The notes under the pieces were generated by a model. It was not told the DNA's origin. It saw only the letters and a program-made list of their open reading frames with translations, and made no database searches. A stretch of DNA of 8,674 nt, taken from positions 1-8,674 of the forward strand of contig CAYQAS010000152.1 of assembly GCA_964415525.1 (NCBI GenBank), written 5' to 3'. This stretch comes from CAZPUI01 sp964415525 (GTDB lineage Bacteria; Acidobacteriota; Holophagae; Holophagales; Holophagaceae). Positions 1 to 6,706 of the stretch are shown here, piece after piece; within the stretch, counting starts at the first letter, position 1; each line of letters begins with the position of its first letter. Made by a program: the position numbers and the translations under genes.

Positions 1-17
1 GACGTTAACATCAACAC

Positions 18-43
18 ACGCCCCCGAAGTACTTCGGGGGCGT
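18..43. terminator. Perfect palindrome, probable intrinsic terminator of an upstream gene
   Basis: Bases 18-43 are a perfect 26-base inverted repeat. The left arm contains CGCCCCCGAAGT and the right arm ACTTCGGGGGCG; as RNA it gives an 11-bp GC-rich stem with a GTAC tetraloop. The tail after it is only weakly T-rich (TTCCTGT), so this is not a textbook Rho-independent terminator. Its place just before the thrS leader and its symmetry suggest a transcription stop for a gene outside the window, possibly working from both sides. A palindromic protein-binding site is the alternative. Confidence 0.55.
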
Positions 44-109
44 TCCTGTACCTGCGTATTCATTCGCGCCAATGTCTCGATAACACCGCTAAACTGATTG
101 TTCGTGTTT

Positions 110-115
110 GAGGTG
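110..115 (+). promoter_or_regulatory. Ribosome binding site deciding the thrS start
   Basis: GAGGTG lies just before the ATG at 120, with six bases between GAGG and the start codon. A TTG at 108 is in frame and would add four residues, but it overlaps this site and has no Shine-Dalgarno of its own. This favours ATG 120. Confidence 0.7.
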
Positions 116-119
116 CCCC

Positions 120-2033
120 ATGGCCATCAGTGTTCGACTTCCTGACGACAGCCTTCGCGAAATGCCCGAGGGTGCGACCGGGGCGGACCTTGCTGCCTCC
201 ATCAGTCCCCGCTTGCTCGACGCAGCGATCGCGATTCGAGTGGATGGTGATGTTCGCGACCTTATATCGCCGCTTCCAGAGGGTGCCAAGGTTGCCATTC
301 TGACGGCCAAGGACGAGGACAGTCTTGCTGTGATTCGCCATTCGGCGGCACATCTGCTGGCGCAGGCTGTCAAGCGCCTCTTCCCTGACGCCAGAGTAGG
401 GATTGGTCCTGTGGTCGAAGATGGCTTCTATTACGATTTTCAGGTTGAACCGTTCTTCACGCCGGAAGATCTCGAGGCCATTGAAGTTGAGATGAAGAAG
501 ATCGTCTCGGAAGATATGCCGGTGATTCGGGAAGAGCTGAGTCGAGATGCCGCCTCGGCGCGTTTTGACGACATGGGTGAGGGTTTCAAGGTCGAACTCA
601 TTCGTGAACTTCCAGAAGGTGTTGTCATCACCGGTTATCGACAAGGTGATTTCTATGACCTATGCCGGGGGCCTCACGTTCCAAGCACAGGGAAGCTCAA
701 GGCCATTAAGCTGCTCAGCACCGCCGCTGCCTACTGGAAGGGTGATGAGAAGAACGCCCAGCTCTGCCGCGTCTACGGCACGGCCTTCCACACCCAGAAG
801 GAGCTGGACGAGCATCTGAAGCGTCTGGAAGAGGCCAAGGCACGAGATCATCGCAAGCTCGGCAAGGAACTAGGCCTGTTCTCCTTCCATCCTGAGGCGC
901 CGGCATCGCCCTTCTTCCATCCCAAGGGTGCACTGGTCTACAACACCCTCGTGGACTACATGCGGGAGCACTACAAGCAGCTCGGCTATGACGAAGTCAT
1001 CACGCCGCAGGCGCTCGATGTCAGCATGTGGAAGACGTCGGGTCATTATGATAAGTATCAGGAAAACATGTATTTCACGACGGTGGACGAGCGTGAATAC
1101 GCGCTGAAGCCGATGAACTGCCCCACCCACTGTCTGATCTACGGGACGAACAAGCACAGCTATCGGGATCTCCCGATACGCTATGCGGATTTCGGTCGCC
1201 TCCATCGCTATGAGCGCAGCGGTGTGACTCAGGGCTTGACTCGTGTGCGCACGTTCTGCCAGGACGATGCTCATATCTATTGTGCGCCCGAGCAGATGAA
1301 GCCCGAAATGCGAGCCTTCTTCGACTTCATCCTGGATGTCTACCGCACGTTCGGGTTCGAGGAGATCCGGGTCGTCCTTTCCACGCGCCCCGAAAAGCGT
1401 ATCGGTGCGGAGGAACTCTGGGATCAGGCCGAGAACGCCCTTGCGGAGGCCATGACCGAGGCCGGGATGGCGTTCAAGGTCAGCCCGGGCGATGGCGCCT
1501 TCTATGGCCCAAAGATCGAGTTCCAGGTGTTGGATGCGCTCCGTCGCCCGTGGCAGCTCGGCACCCTTCAGGTCGACTACTTCCTGCCGCAGCGTTTCGG
1601 ACTGAAGTACACCACGGCGGAGAACAGCGACTCCGTGCCGGTCATGCTCCACCGCGCCATCCTGGGCAGCTTAGAGCGGTTCATGGGCATCCTGATCGAG
1701 CATTGCGCGGGGGCCTTCCCGGCCTGGCTCGCTCCAGTGCAGGTGGCGGTGCTTCCTATCACGGACCGGGTGCTTCCATACGCCGAGAAGCTCACGGCGC
1801 GCGCCAAGGAACTCGGAATTCGGGTGGAACTCGACAGCCGGAATGAGAAGGTCAACGCCAAGATCCGTGACGCCCAGATGCAGAAGGTCCCCTACATGTT
1901 GGTGTGCGGCGACCGAGAAGCGGAGGCAGGGACCGTGAGTGTGCGCCATCGCGCGAAGGGCGACACAGGCGTCCAGGAGGTCGAGACCTTCCTGGCTGGT
2001 CTCGTCGAAGAGATCCGCGAGCGCCGCCGTTAG
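120..2033 (+). CDS. thrS: Threonyl-tRNA synthetase
   Basis: Cytoplasmic class II synthetase that charges tRNA-Thr with threonine using ATP and clears mischarged Ser-tRNA-Thr. The product is 637 residues, close to the 642 of E. coli. Domains in order: N-terminal TGS domain (about 1-60); editing domain with the HSAAH motif (H74, H78) and C182 in DLCRGPH; class II catalytic core; C-terminal anticodon-binding domain (about 540-637). The zinc ligands of the active site are present as C334 (PMNCPTH), H385 (QDDAHIYC) and H511 (MLHRAILG), the same numbers as in the E. coli enzyme. Motif 2 is visible around RYERSGVTQGLTRVRTF. The start is ATG 120 because of GAGG at 110-113. The leader between the palindrome and the gene is only about 75 bases and shows no T-box or clear promoter. 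The 5' third is less GC-rich than the rest. Identification is certain. Confidence 0.98.
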   Translation: MAISVRLPDDSLREMPEGATGADLAASISPRLLDAAIAIRVDGDVRDLISPLPEGAKVAILTAKDEDSLAVIRHSAAHLLAQAVKRLFPDARVGIGPVVEDGFYYDFQVEPFFTPEDLEAIEVEMKKIVSEDMPVIREELSRDAASARFDDMGEGFKVELIRELPEGVVITGYRQGDFYDLCRGPHVPSTGKLKAIKLLSTAAAYWKGDEKNAQLCRVYGTAFHTQKELDEHLKRLEEAKARDHRKLGKELGLFSFHPEAPASPFFHPKGALVYNTLVDYMREHYKQLGYDEVITPQALDVSMWKTSGHYDKYQENMYFTTVDEREYALKPMNCPTHCLIYGTNKHSYRDLPIRYADFGRLHRYERSGVTQGLTRVRTFCQDDAHIYCAPEQMKPEMRAFFDFILDVYRTFGFEEIRVVLSTRPEKRIGAEELWDQAENALAEAMTEAGMAFKVSPGDGAFYGPKIEFQVLDALRRPWQLGTLQVDYFLPQRFGLKYTTAENSDSVPVMLHRAILGSLERFMGILIEHCAGAFPAWLAPVQVAVLPITDRVLPYAEKLTARAKELGIRVELDSRNEKVNAKIRDAQMQKVPYMLVCGDREAEAGTVSVRHRAKGDTGVQEVETFLAGLVEEIRERRR

Positions 2034-2041
2034 ATCTTTCC

Positions 2042-2070
2042 TTGGATAACCTAGCTTTCGCTGGTATCCT
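2042..2070 (+). promoter_or_regulatory. Stem-loop overlapping a possible promoter in the thrS-infC spacer
   Basis: The 66-base spacer holds an imperfect dyad. GGATA 2044-2048 pairs with TATCC 2065-2069, CC 2050-2051 with GG 2063-2064, and AGC 2053-2055 with GCT 2060-2062. The loop is TTTC, with single-base bulges at 2049 and 2052. A T-rich stretch (CATTTTCCTT) follows, so it could act as a weak attenuator. The same bases also read as a modest sigma70-like promoter: TTGGAT at 2042-2047, 17 bases, then TATCCT at 2065-2070 (three and four consensus matches). The stem is directly visible; either function is inference. Confidence 0.35.
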
Positions 2071-2086
2071 CATTTTCCTTGTGTGC

Positions 2087-2095
2087 AAGGGGAGG
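2087..2095 (+). promoter_or_regulatory. Strong ribosome binding site placing the infC start at ATC
   Basis: AAGGGGAGG is a near-ideal Shine-Dalgarno sequence, and four bases separate it from the in-frame ATC at 2100. No in-frame ATG or GTG lies near. The only ordinary alternative, TTG at 2079, lies upstream of this site, so the site would fall inside the coding region and could not serve that start. Confidence 0.75.
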
Positions 2096-2099
2096 GCCT

Positions 2100-2687
2100 A
2101 TCCGTACCACCGAGACTCGCATCAACGACGGCATCCGGGCGATTGAAGTCCGGGTCATCGACGCAGACGGAACGCAGCTTGGCGTCATGTCGCCGCACGA
2201 GGCTGTCCGGATCGCAGAGAGCAAGACCCTGGATCTTGTCGAAGTCTCGCCGACGGCTAACCCACCCGTTTGCCGCATCATGGACTACGGCAAGTACAAG
2301 TTCATGGAAGCCAAGCGTGAGCACGCTGCCCGCGCAAAGCAGAAGAACATCGTGGTGAAGGAGGTGAAATTCCGCCCCCGCACCGACGACCACGACTTCG
2401 AATTCAAGGTGAAGCACATCCTGCGCTTCCTCGAAGAAGGCGACAAGGTCAAGGTGGTCGTGATGTTCCGTGGACGCGAGGTCGTGCATCGCGACATCGG
2501 GTTCCGCATCATCGAAGAGGTTCTCCAGCGGGTGGCGGAGAAGTGTCTGGTGGAAAAGCCCGCCAGCATCGAAGGGCGCGACATGCATGCGATCATCACG
2601 CCCCGCCCCGTCCTCGAACTACCCAAGAAGCCCAAGCCAACCAAGACCGATTCACAACGGGTCGAAGAGGTCGAAACAAAGTCCTAG
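2100..2687 (+). CDS. infC: Translation initiation factor IF-3, ATC start
   Basis: IF3 binds the 30S subunit, prevents premature 50S joining and checks the start codon and initiator tRNA. The 195-residue product shows the N-domain opening (TRINDGIRA), the conserved PPVCRIMDYGK linker signature at residues 55-65, and a C-domain from about residue 86 with VKEVKFRP, FLEEGDKVKV and FRGRE. A charged tail rich in Lys and Glu (KPKPTKTDSQ onward) follows. The start is read as ATC 2100 because AAGGGGAGG lies just before it. Rare AUU, AUC or AUA starts are characteristic of infC and let IF3 repress its own translation, as established for the AUU start in E. coli. Starting at TTG 2079 would add seven residues of low likeness to the family. 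rpmI follows after 11 bases. Family call certain; start likely. Confidence 0.95.
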   Translation: MRTTETRINDGIRAIEVRVIDADGTQLGVMSPHEAVRIAESKTLDLVEVSPTANPPVCRIMDYGKYKFMEAKREHAARAKQKNIVVKEVKFRPRTDDHDFEFKVKHILRFLEEGDKVKVVVMFRGREVVHRDIGFRIIEEVLQRVAEKCLVEKPASIEGRDMHAIITPRPVLELPKKPKPTKTDSQRVEEVETKS

Positions 2688-2698
2688 AGGTACACGTC

Positions 2699-2896
2699 AT
2701 GCCCAAGATCAAGAGCCACAAGGGCGCCCAGAAGCGCTTCAAGAAGACCGGCAGCGGTCTCTTCAAGCGTGGCTGCTCGCATCAGCGCCACATCCTCACC
2801 AAGAAGAGCGCCAAGCGCAAGCGGCAGCTCGACATGGGCGGCATGGTCGACAAGTCCGATCTCGGACGCGTCCGCGCGATGCTTCCCTACGCGTAA
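2699..2896 (+). CDS. rpmI: Large ribosomal subunit protein bL35
   Basis: A 65-residue, strongly basic protein of the 50S subunit. It begins MPKIKSHKGAQKRFKKTGSG, the hallmark bL35 N-terminus, and continues with HILTKKSAKRKRQL and a hydrophobic end (VRAMLPYA). The length is normal for the family. The start ATG is preceded by AGAGG (2686-2690), which overlaps the infC stop codon TAG at 2685-2687, so the two genes are probably translated together from one message. rplT follows after a 91-base structured spacer. Confidence 0.97.
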   Translation: MPKIKSHKGAQKRFKKTGSGLFKRGCSHQRHILTKKSAKRKRQLDMGGMVDKSDLGRVRAMLPYA

Positions 2897-2916
2897 ACAT
2901 CAGCTTCAACTGTTTT

Positions 2917-2971
2917 GGTGGCCGTCGCCACCCCCGACGTGGCTCGGACAAATGCCCTGAAGGGCTGCCAC
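2917..2971 (+). promoter_or_regulatory. Structured rpmI-rplT spacer, candidate L20 autoregulatory element
   Basis: GTGGC occurs at 2918-2922 and 2939-2943, and its complement GCCAC at 2927-2931 and 2967-2971. Mutually exclusive folds are therefore possible. One is a tight hairpin 2917-2922/2927-2932 with loop CGTC. Another pairs 2927-2931 with 2939-2943. A third pairs 2939-2943 with 2967-2971 and encloses a small GCCC-TGAA-GGGC hairpin at 2954-2965. The rplT Shine-Dalgarno (2976-2982) begins a few bases later. L20 is known to repress its own operon through mRNA mimics of its 23S site in E. coli and Bacillus. That this spacer plays that role is inference; it could also be an mRNA processing site. 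Confidence 0.4.
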
Positions 2972-2987
2972 AAGGAAAGGAGACAAC

Positions 2988-3335
2988 ATGACTCGTGTAA
3001 AGCGTGGTTTTAAGCGTGTCCAGCGCCGCAAGCGGATGCTCAAGTTCGCCAAGGGCTTCTACGGTGCCAAGAGCCGCCTGTATCGGTCTGCCCGCGAAGC
3101 CGTGATGAAGGCCCTGGCCTATGCCTACAAGGGCCGCAAGGACCGCAAGCGCGACTTCCGTCGCCTCTGGATCGTCCGTATCAGCGCCGCCTGCGAGATC
3201 AATGGCACCAGCTACAGCCGCTTCATCGGCGGCCTGAAGAAGGCGTCCATTGGGCTCGATCGCAAGATCCTCGCCGATCTCGCGGTTCGCAATCCCGAGG
3301 CGTTTAGTCAGCTCGTGGCTGTGGCCAAGGGCTGA
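2988..3335 (+). CDS. rplT: Large ribosomal subunit protein bL20
   Basis: A 115-residue basic protein needed early in 50S assembly, where it binds 23S rRNA domain II. The N-terminal extension MTRVKRGFKRVQRRKRMLK is rich in Arg and Lys. The family signature follows (AKGFYGAKSRLYRSAREAVM, then RKRDFRRLWIVRI), and a globular C-terminal domain includes NGTSYSRFIGGL and DRKILADLA. The length is standard. AAAGGAG at 2976-2982 lies five bases before the ATG, a strong site, in line with the high expression expected of a ribosomal protein. The gene ends the infC-rpmI-rplT unit; an intrinsic terminator follows within 40 bases. bL20 is the usual autoregulator of this operon. Confidence 0.98.
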   Translation: MTRVKRGFKRVQRRKRMLKFAKGFYGAKSRLYRSAREAVMKALAYAYKGRKDRKRDFRRLWIVRISAACEINGTSYSRFIGGLKKASIGLDRKILADLAVRNPEAFSQLVAVAKG

Positions 3336-3372
3336 CGCGAGCACGAACACAACTCCGTCTACTTCGACCCGG

Positions 3373-3397
3373 AAGGCCGCTTCACGCGGCCTTTTTT
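3373..3397 (+). terminator. Intrinsic terminator after rplT
   Basis: AAGGCCGC at 3373-3380 pairs perfectly with GCGGCCTT at 3386-3393 around the loop TTCAC. A run of six T residues (3392-3397) begins within the stem end. This is a textbook Rho-independent terminator on the + strand. It ends the ribosomal-protein unit and separates it from pheST only 32 bases further on. pheST therefore needs read-through or its own promoter; I could not find a convincing promoter in 3336-3428. Confidence 0.9.
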
Positions 3398-3418
3398 CGT
3401 ACCAACGCCAGGCATGCC

Positions 3419-3424
3419 AGAGGA
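3419..3424 (+). promoter_or_regulatory. Ribosome binding site deciding the pheS start
   Basis: AGAGGA ends four bases before the ATG at 3429. An in-frame ATG at 3414 would add five residues (MPEEP), but it is preceded only by the weak AACGCCAGGC, and this site would lie inside its coding sequence. ATG 3429 is preferred. Confidence 0.65.
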
Positions 3425-3428
3425 ACCC

Positions 3429-4502
3429 ATGGATCTGAGTCTGCTGCCACCCGACATCGCTGACGCCGCGCGGTCTTTTCCGGATGCCCTCGCATCCTGC
3501 CAGGACCTGGACGCCCTCAACCGCCTCAAGGGCGCCTACCTCGGCAAGGACGGCAGCCATGCCGCCCGGCTGATGGAGCTGCTCAAGACCGCTCCCAAGG
3601 AGCAGAAGCGTGAGCTTGGCGCCGCGATCAACCTCGCCAAGAACGCCTGGGAGGAAGCCCTTAAGGCCAAATCTGTCGAACTCGAGGCCGCCCGGAAGCG
3701 CTTGGCGGCGCTCGCGAGCGCCTGGGATCCGGACCTGCCTCCTCCCATGCCCGCTCGCGGCTCCATGAATCCGCTCAATCGGCTGGTGGATCGCCTTGTG
3801 GACGTTTTCCGCCCGCTGGGCTACCACGTGGAAGAGGGGCCCGAGGTCGAGACGGAATCCCACAACTTCGATGGGCTCAATATCCCATCGGACCATCCGG
3901 CGCGCTCCAGCGCCGACACGTTCTACCTGGAGGCACATCCCGACCTCCTGCTGCGAACACACACCAGCCCGGTACAGGTGCGCACGCTGCTGCGCGTTGC
4001 GCCGATGATCCGGGAACTCGGCGGCATCCGCTTCCTGAGCCCCGGCCGCGTCTATCGCAAGGACGAGATCGATCCGACCCACAGCCCGATGTTCCATCAG
4101 GTGGAGGGCCTGCTCATCGGCCACAACATCGGCATGCACCACCTTAAGGGCACGCTGGCATACGCGATGAAGGCTCTCTTCGGCCCCGGTGCGGATGTGC
4201 GCTTCCGGCCCTCGTATTTCCCATTCGTGGAACCGGGGTGCGAGATGGATGTGCGTTGTCCGCTCTGCGGCGGCTCCGGATGCCGTGTCTGCAAGGGCTC
4301 CGGCTGGGTAGAGATCCTGGGCGCCGGGCTTGTGCATCCCAACGTGCTGCGCTATGCGGGGATCGATCCCACCGAGTGGAGTGGCTTCGCCTTCGGTATG
4401 GGTGTGGAGCGCACCGCGATGATGGTGAGCCAGACGCCTGATCTGCGGCTCTTCTTCGAAAACGACCAGAGGTTCCTGAAGACCATGGGAGGGCTGGACT
4501 GA
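3429..4502 (+). CDS. pheS: Phenylalanyl-tRNA synthetase alpha subunit, with four-cysteine insertion
   Basis: Catalytic subunit of the alpha2beta2 class II enzyme that charges tRNA-Phe. The 357-residue product has an N-terminal helical arm (about 20-105, Ala/Lys/Glu-rich, the tRNA-contacting coiled coil in the family). The class II core follows, with THTSPVQVRTL, RVYRKDEIDPTHSPMFHQVE (motif 2 region), RPSYFPFVEPG, and motif 3 in GFAFGMGVERTAM. Between the FPFVEP strand and GAGLVHPNVLR sits CPLCGGSGCRVCKG, with cysteines 277, 280, 285 and 288 in CxxC-x4-CxxC spacing. E. coli PheS has no such cysteines here; similar knuckles are known in PheS of other phyla and probably bind zinc. The end ENDQRFLKTMGGLD is family-typical. 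The stop TGA overlaps the pheT ATG by one base, so translation is coupled. Confidence 0.97.
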   Translation: MDLSLLPPDIADAARSFPDALASCQDLDALNRLKGAYLGKDGSHAARLMELLKTAPKEQKRELGAAINLAKNAWEEALKAKSVELEAARKRLAALASAWDPDLPPPMPARGSMNPLNRLVDRLVDVFRPLGYHVEEGPEVETESHNFDGLNIPSDHPARSSADTFYLEAHPDLLLRTHTSPVQVRTLLRVAPMIRELGGIRFLSPGRVYRKDEIDPTHSPMFHQVEGLLIGHNIGMHHLKGTLAYAMKALFGPGADVRFRPSYFPFVEPGCEMDVRCPLCGGSGCRVCKGSGWVEILGAGLVHPNVLRYAGIDPTEWSGFAFGMGVERTAMMVSQTPDLRLFFENDQRFLKTMGGLD

Positions 4503-6442
4503 TGCTTCTCGATCTGAACATCCTGCAGCAGGAACTGCCGGCCCTGGCCGAGCGGACGATGGACGAGGTGCGTGACTTCCTGGCGAGCCTGGGCTTCCCG
4601 GTGGATGGCGCGGAAGCGGTGGACGGCACTTGGGTGCTGGAAGTGGACATCACCGCCAACCGCGGTGACGCCCTGAGTCAGCGTGGCATGGCCCGGGATC
4701 TCGGCGCGAAGCTGGACGCCGCCTTGGCGCCCATCGCGACGACCCCGATGATCGAAGGCGAGGCCCTCCATCCCATGCGCCTGGAGGCGGATGCCTGCCC
4801 GATTTACGCCAGCGCGATTCTGGAGCTGGATCGGACGAGCGGCACGCCGGACGCCGTGCGCACCTTCCTGGCCCACATGGGCTCAAACGCCAAGGATCTG
4901 GCGCCGGTGGACGCCTCCAACGAGCTGCTCCACCGCTATGGCCATCCGACCCATGCCTTCGACGCCGACAAGCTCAAGGGCGCCGTGGTGGTGCGCTGGG
5001 GCAGGGTCGGGGAATCCCTCGTGACCCTGGACGGTGTCACCCGCACCTGCACGGCGAAGGACCTCGTCATCGCGGATGATTCCGGCCCCATCGCCCTGGC
5101 GGGTGTCATGGGCGGTGACAGCACCAAGGTGACCGAGACCACTCGCCGAGTGCTGCTCGAGAGCGCGTGGTTTGATGCGCGTGTCGTGCGGGCCATGGCC
5201 CACCGGCACGGTGTCCACACCGACGCTTCCTACCGCTTCGGTCGCGGCGCGGATCCCGCCTTCGCGCGGGTGGCCCGCACGCTGCTTGCGGAGCGCCTTC
5301 AGGCTTGGTGTGGGGCCCGTCTCGTCGGTGGCTGGACCGTGGGGGCTGAACCCGCGGTCCGCGCCGCTGTGACGCTGGATGGCGATCTGGTGCGCCGCAT
5401 CGCGGGCTTCGACATCCCAGTGGCTCAGTCCGCGGCGCTGCTAAAGCGTCTTGGCTGCAACGTGACGGCCGATGGCGAGACTCTGACAGTGGCTGCCCCC
5501 AGTTGGCGACACGATCTGGCCATCGAAGAGGACTTCGCCGAGGAGGTGCTGCGCCTGGTGGGCTACGAGACCATTCCCATGGCGCTGCCCCCCCTGGAAG
5601 GTTCTCCCTTGCCGCTGACGGAGTCCTATCAGATCCGCCGCCGGGTGGCCCGCCGTCTGGCGAACCTCGGTTTCCACCAGACCGTGACCCTCGGGTTCGT
5701 CAGTCCCGAAGAGGATGCCGCCCATCAGGAGCGCATGGGGCTGACGGACAATCCCGCTGAAGGCCGCACCCTGGGCAACCCTCTGGGGCAGGAATACTCC
5801 GTCATGCGCGGTTCCCTCGTGCCTTCCCTGATGCGCGCGGCGGAGACCAACACCCGACAGGGCGCCAAGGAGATCCGCCTCTTTGAGATGGGGCCGACCT
5901 TCCACACCACCGCGACGGGTCCGGTGGAAATCGCCACCCTGGCATTTCTATGGGGCGGGATGCAGGGCGGCGAGGACTACCTCTCCAAGGCGCGTCCCGT
6001 GCAGACGGCGGATCTCCTTGCGGTGGTTCGGGACCTGGGAATCCAAGGCGAGGTTCGGGTCATGGAAGTGGCGGACGGGCTCTTCGCAGTGGAGGTGGCG
6101 CTGGAGCGCATTCCGGTTCCGGAGTTGCGCATCATCCCCGCCTTTCAGCCTTTCAGCCGCTTCCCTGCCGTGAACCGCGATCTGTCGGTGCTTGTGGGTC
6201 TTGATCAGGCCTACCGTCCGCTCGCCGAGGCCATGATGGCCGCCGTGGCACGGCCTGAGCTCCGCGACCTGGGTTGTGTGGATGTCTTCCGGGCGAAACA
6301 CCTGCCGGAAGGGAAGCAGGCCTGGTTGTTCCGCCTGAAATTCCAGGCGGAGGACCGCACCCTCACCGGCGAGGAAGTGGATGGCTGGGTCGCCTTGGCC
6401 CTGGCCGCCGTTGAGACCCTGGGCGCGAGCCTTCGCACGTAG
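4502..6442 (+). CDS. pheT: Phenylalanyl-tRNA synthetase beta subunit, short form lacking the OB/EMAP domain
   Basis: Non-catalytic partner of PheS that holds the editing site and much of the tRNA-binding surface. The product is 646 residues, against about 800 in E. coli or Thermus. The B1 helix (residues 1-37, ending GFPVDG) runs almost straight into WVLEVDITANRGD (about 44-56), so the inserted B2 OB-fold (EMAP-like tRNA-binding domain, about 110-150 residues) is absent. The rest is in order. The B3/B4 editing module has HPTHAFD, LAGVMGG, LLESAWF and HTDASYRFGRG. The B5 domain lies at about 290-360 (SWRHDLAIEEDFAEEVLRL). The catalytic-like B6/B7 core and a C-terminal FDX-ACB anticodon-binding domain (about 546-646, FSRFPAVNRDLSVLV) follow. 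The usual RFERG reads RFGRG here. GGGAGGG at 4487-4493 within pheS is the ribosome binding site. The frame is intact, so the shortness is not a frameshift. Confidence 0.95.
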   Translation: MLLDLNILQQELPALAERTMDEVRDFLASLGFPVDGAEAVDGTWVLEVDITANRGDALSQRGMARDLGAKLDAALAPIATTPMIEGEALHPMRLEADACPIYASAILELDRTSGTPDAVRTFLAHMGSNAKDLAPVDASNELLHRYGHPTHAFDADKLKGAVVVRWGRVGESLVTLDGVTRTCTAKDLVIADDSGPIALAGVMGGDSTKVTETTRRVLLESAWFDARVVRAMAHRHGVHTDASYRFGRGADPAFARVARTLLAERLQAWCGARLVGGWTVGAEPAVRAAVTLDGDLVRRIAGFDIPVAQSAALLKRLGCNVTADGETLTVAAPSWRHDLAIEEDFAEEVLRLVGYETIPMALPPLEGSPLPLTESYQIRRRVARRLANLGFHQTVTLGFVSPEEDAAHQERMGLTDNPAEGRTLGNPLGQEYSVMRGSLVPSLMRAAETNTRQGAKEIRLFEMGPTFHTTATGPVEIATLAFLWGGMQGGEDYLSKARPVQTADLLAVVRDLGIQGEVRVMEVADGLFAVEVALERIPVPELRIIPAFQPFSRFPAVNRDLSVLVGLDQAYRPLAEAMMAAVARPELRDLGCVDVFRAKHLPEGKQAWLFRLKFQAEDRTLTGEEVDGWVALALAAVETLGASLRT

Positions 6443-6469
6443 CTAGACTGAAACCCCACAGAGGTCGCC

Positions 6470-6706
6470 ATGGACATCCTTAAGCAGCTCGAAGCCAAAC
6501 TTCAGACCCTGGTCCAGCAGCGGAACCAGCTCCGGGACGAACTCGCCCAGATCCAGAGCGATCGGGGCACCATGGACGAGGAACTGCGGTCCCTGCGTCG
6601 GCGGGTGGAGGATCTGGCCAGCGAGCGGGATGCCCTCCTCAAGGATCGGCAGACCACCAAGGATGAGCTTGAGTCCATCCTCAAGCAGGTGGAGGAGCTG
6701 GCTTGA
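6470..6706 (+). CDS. Small coiled-coil protein, ZapB-like
   Basis: A 78-residue protein that is almost wholly a predicted coiled coil. Leucines and other hydrophobic residues recur at heptad spacing from MDILKQLEAKLQTL through LRDELAQIQ and ELRSLRRRVEDL to ELESILKQVEELA. There is no signal peptide, membrane segment or cysteine. ZapB in gammaproteobacteria is a coiled-coil protein of about 80 residues that joins the Z-ring through ZapA. Length, composition and immediate overlap with a zapA-like gene support the same role here. Coiled coils resemble one another by composition alone, so homology is unproven. AGAGGT at 6460-6465 precedes the ATG after only a 27-base gap from pheT, suggesting co-transcription with pheST. 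The stop codon overlaps the next start by four bases. Confidence 0.75.
   Translation: MDILKQLEAKLQTLVQQRNQLRDELAQIQSDRGTMDEELRSLRRRVEDLASERDALLKDRQTTKDELESILKQVEELA
6691..6697 (+). promoter_or_regulatory. Ribosome binding site for a TTG start of zapA
   Basis: GGAGGAG lies inside the end of the coiled-coil gene, five bases before TTG 6703. That TTG shares bases with the upstream TGA stop (TTGA, 6703-6706). The spacing is ideal, so TTG is favoured over GTG 6715, which would be 17 bases away. Confidence 0.65.

Noticed and set aside
108..119. TTG start for thrS, four residues longer
   Set aside because: The Shine-Dalgarno GAGG overlaps this codon and is spaced correctly for ATG 120.
44..119. 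T-box or tRNA-like operator before thrS
   Set aside because: The leader is too short for a T-box, shows no conserved T-box sequence and no convincing tRNA-like stem.
870..1652. 260-residue open frame on the minus strand inside thrS
   Set aside because: It is an antisense shadow of the conserved ThrRS catalytic core, with no ribosome binding site or family likeness seen.
3414..3428. Upstream in-frame ATG for pheS
   Set aside because: It lacks a good ribosome binding site, while AGAGGA is placed for ATG 3429; the five added residues show no family conservation I recognise. It cannot be fully excluded.
2796..4337. 513-residue open frame on the minus strand across rpmI, rplT and pheS
   Set aside because: It runs through three well-identified genes and the rplT terminator. 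Long antisense frames are expected at this GC content.
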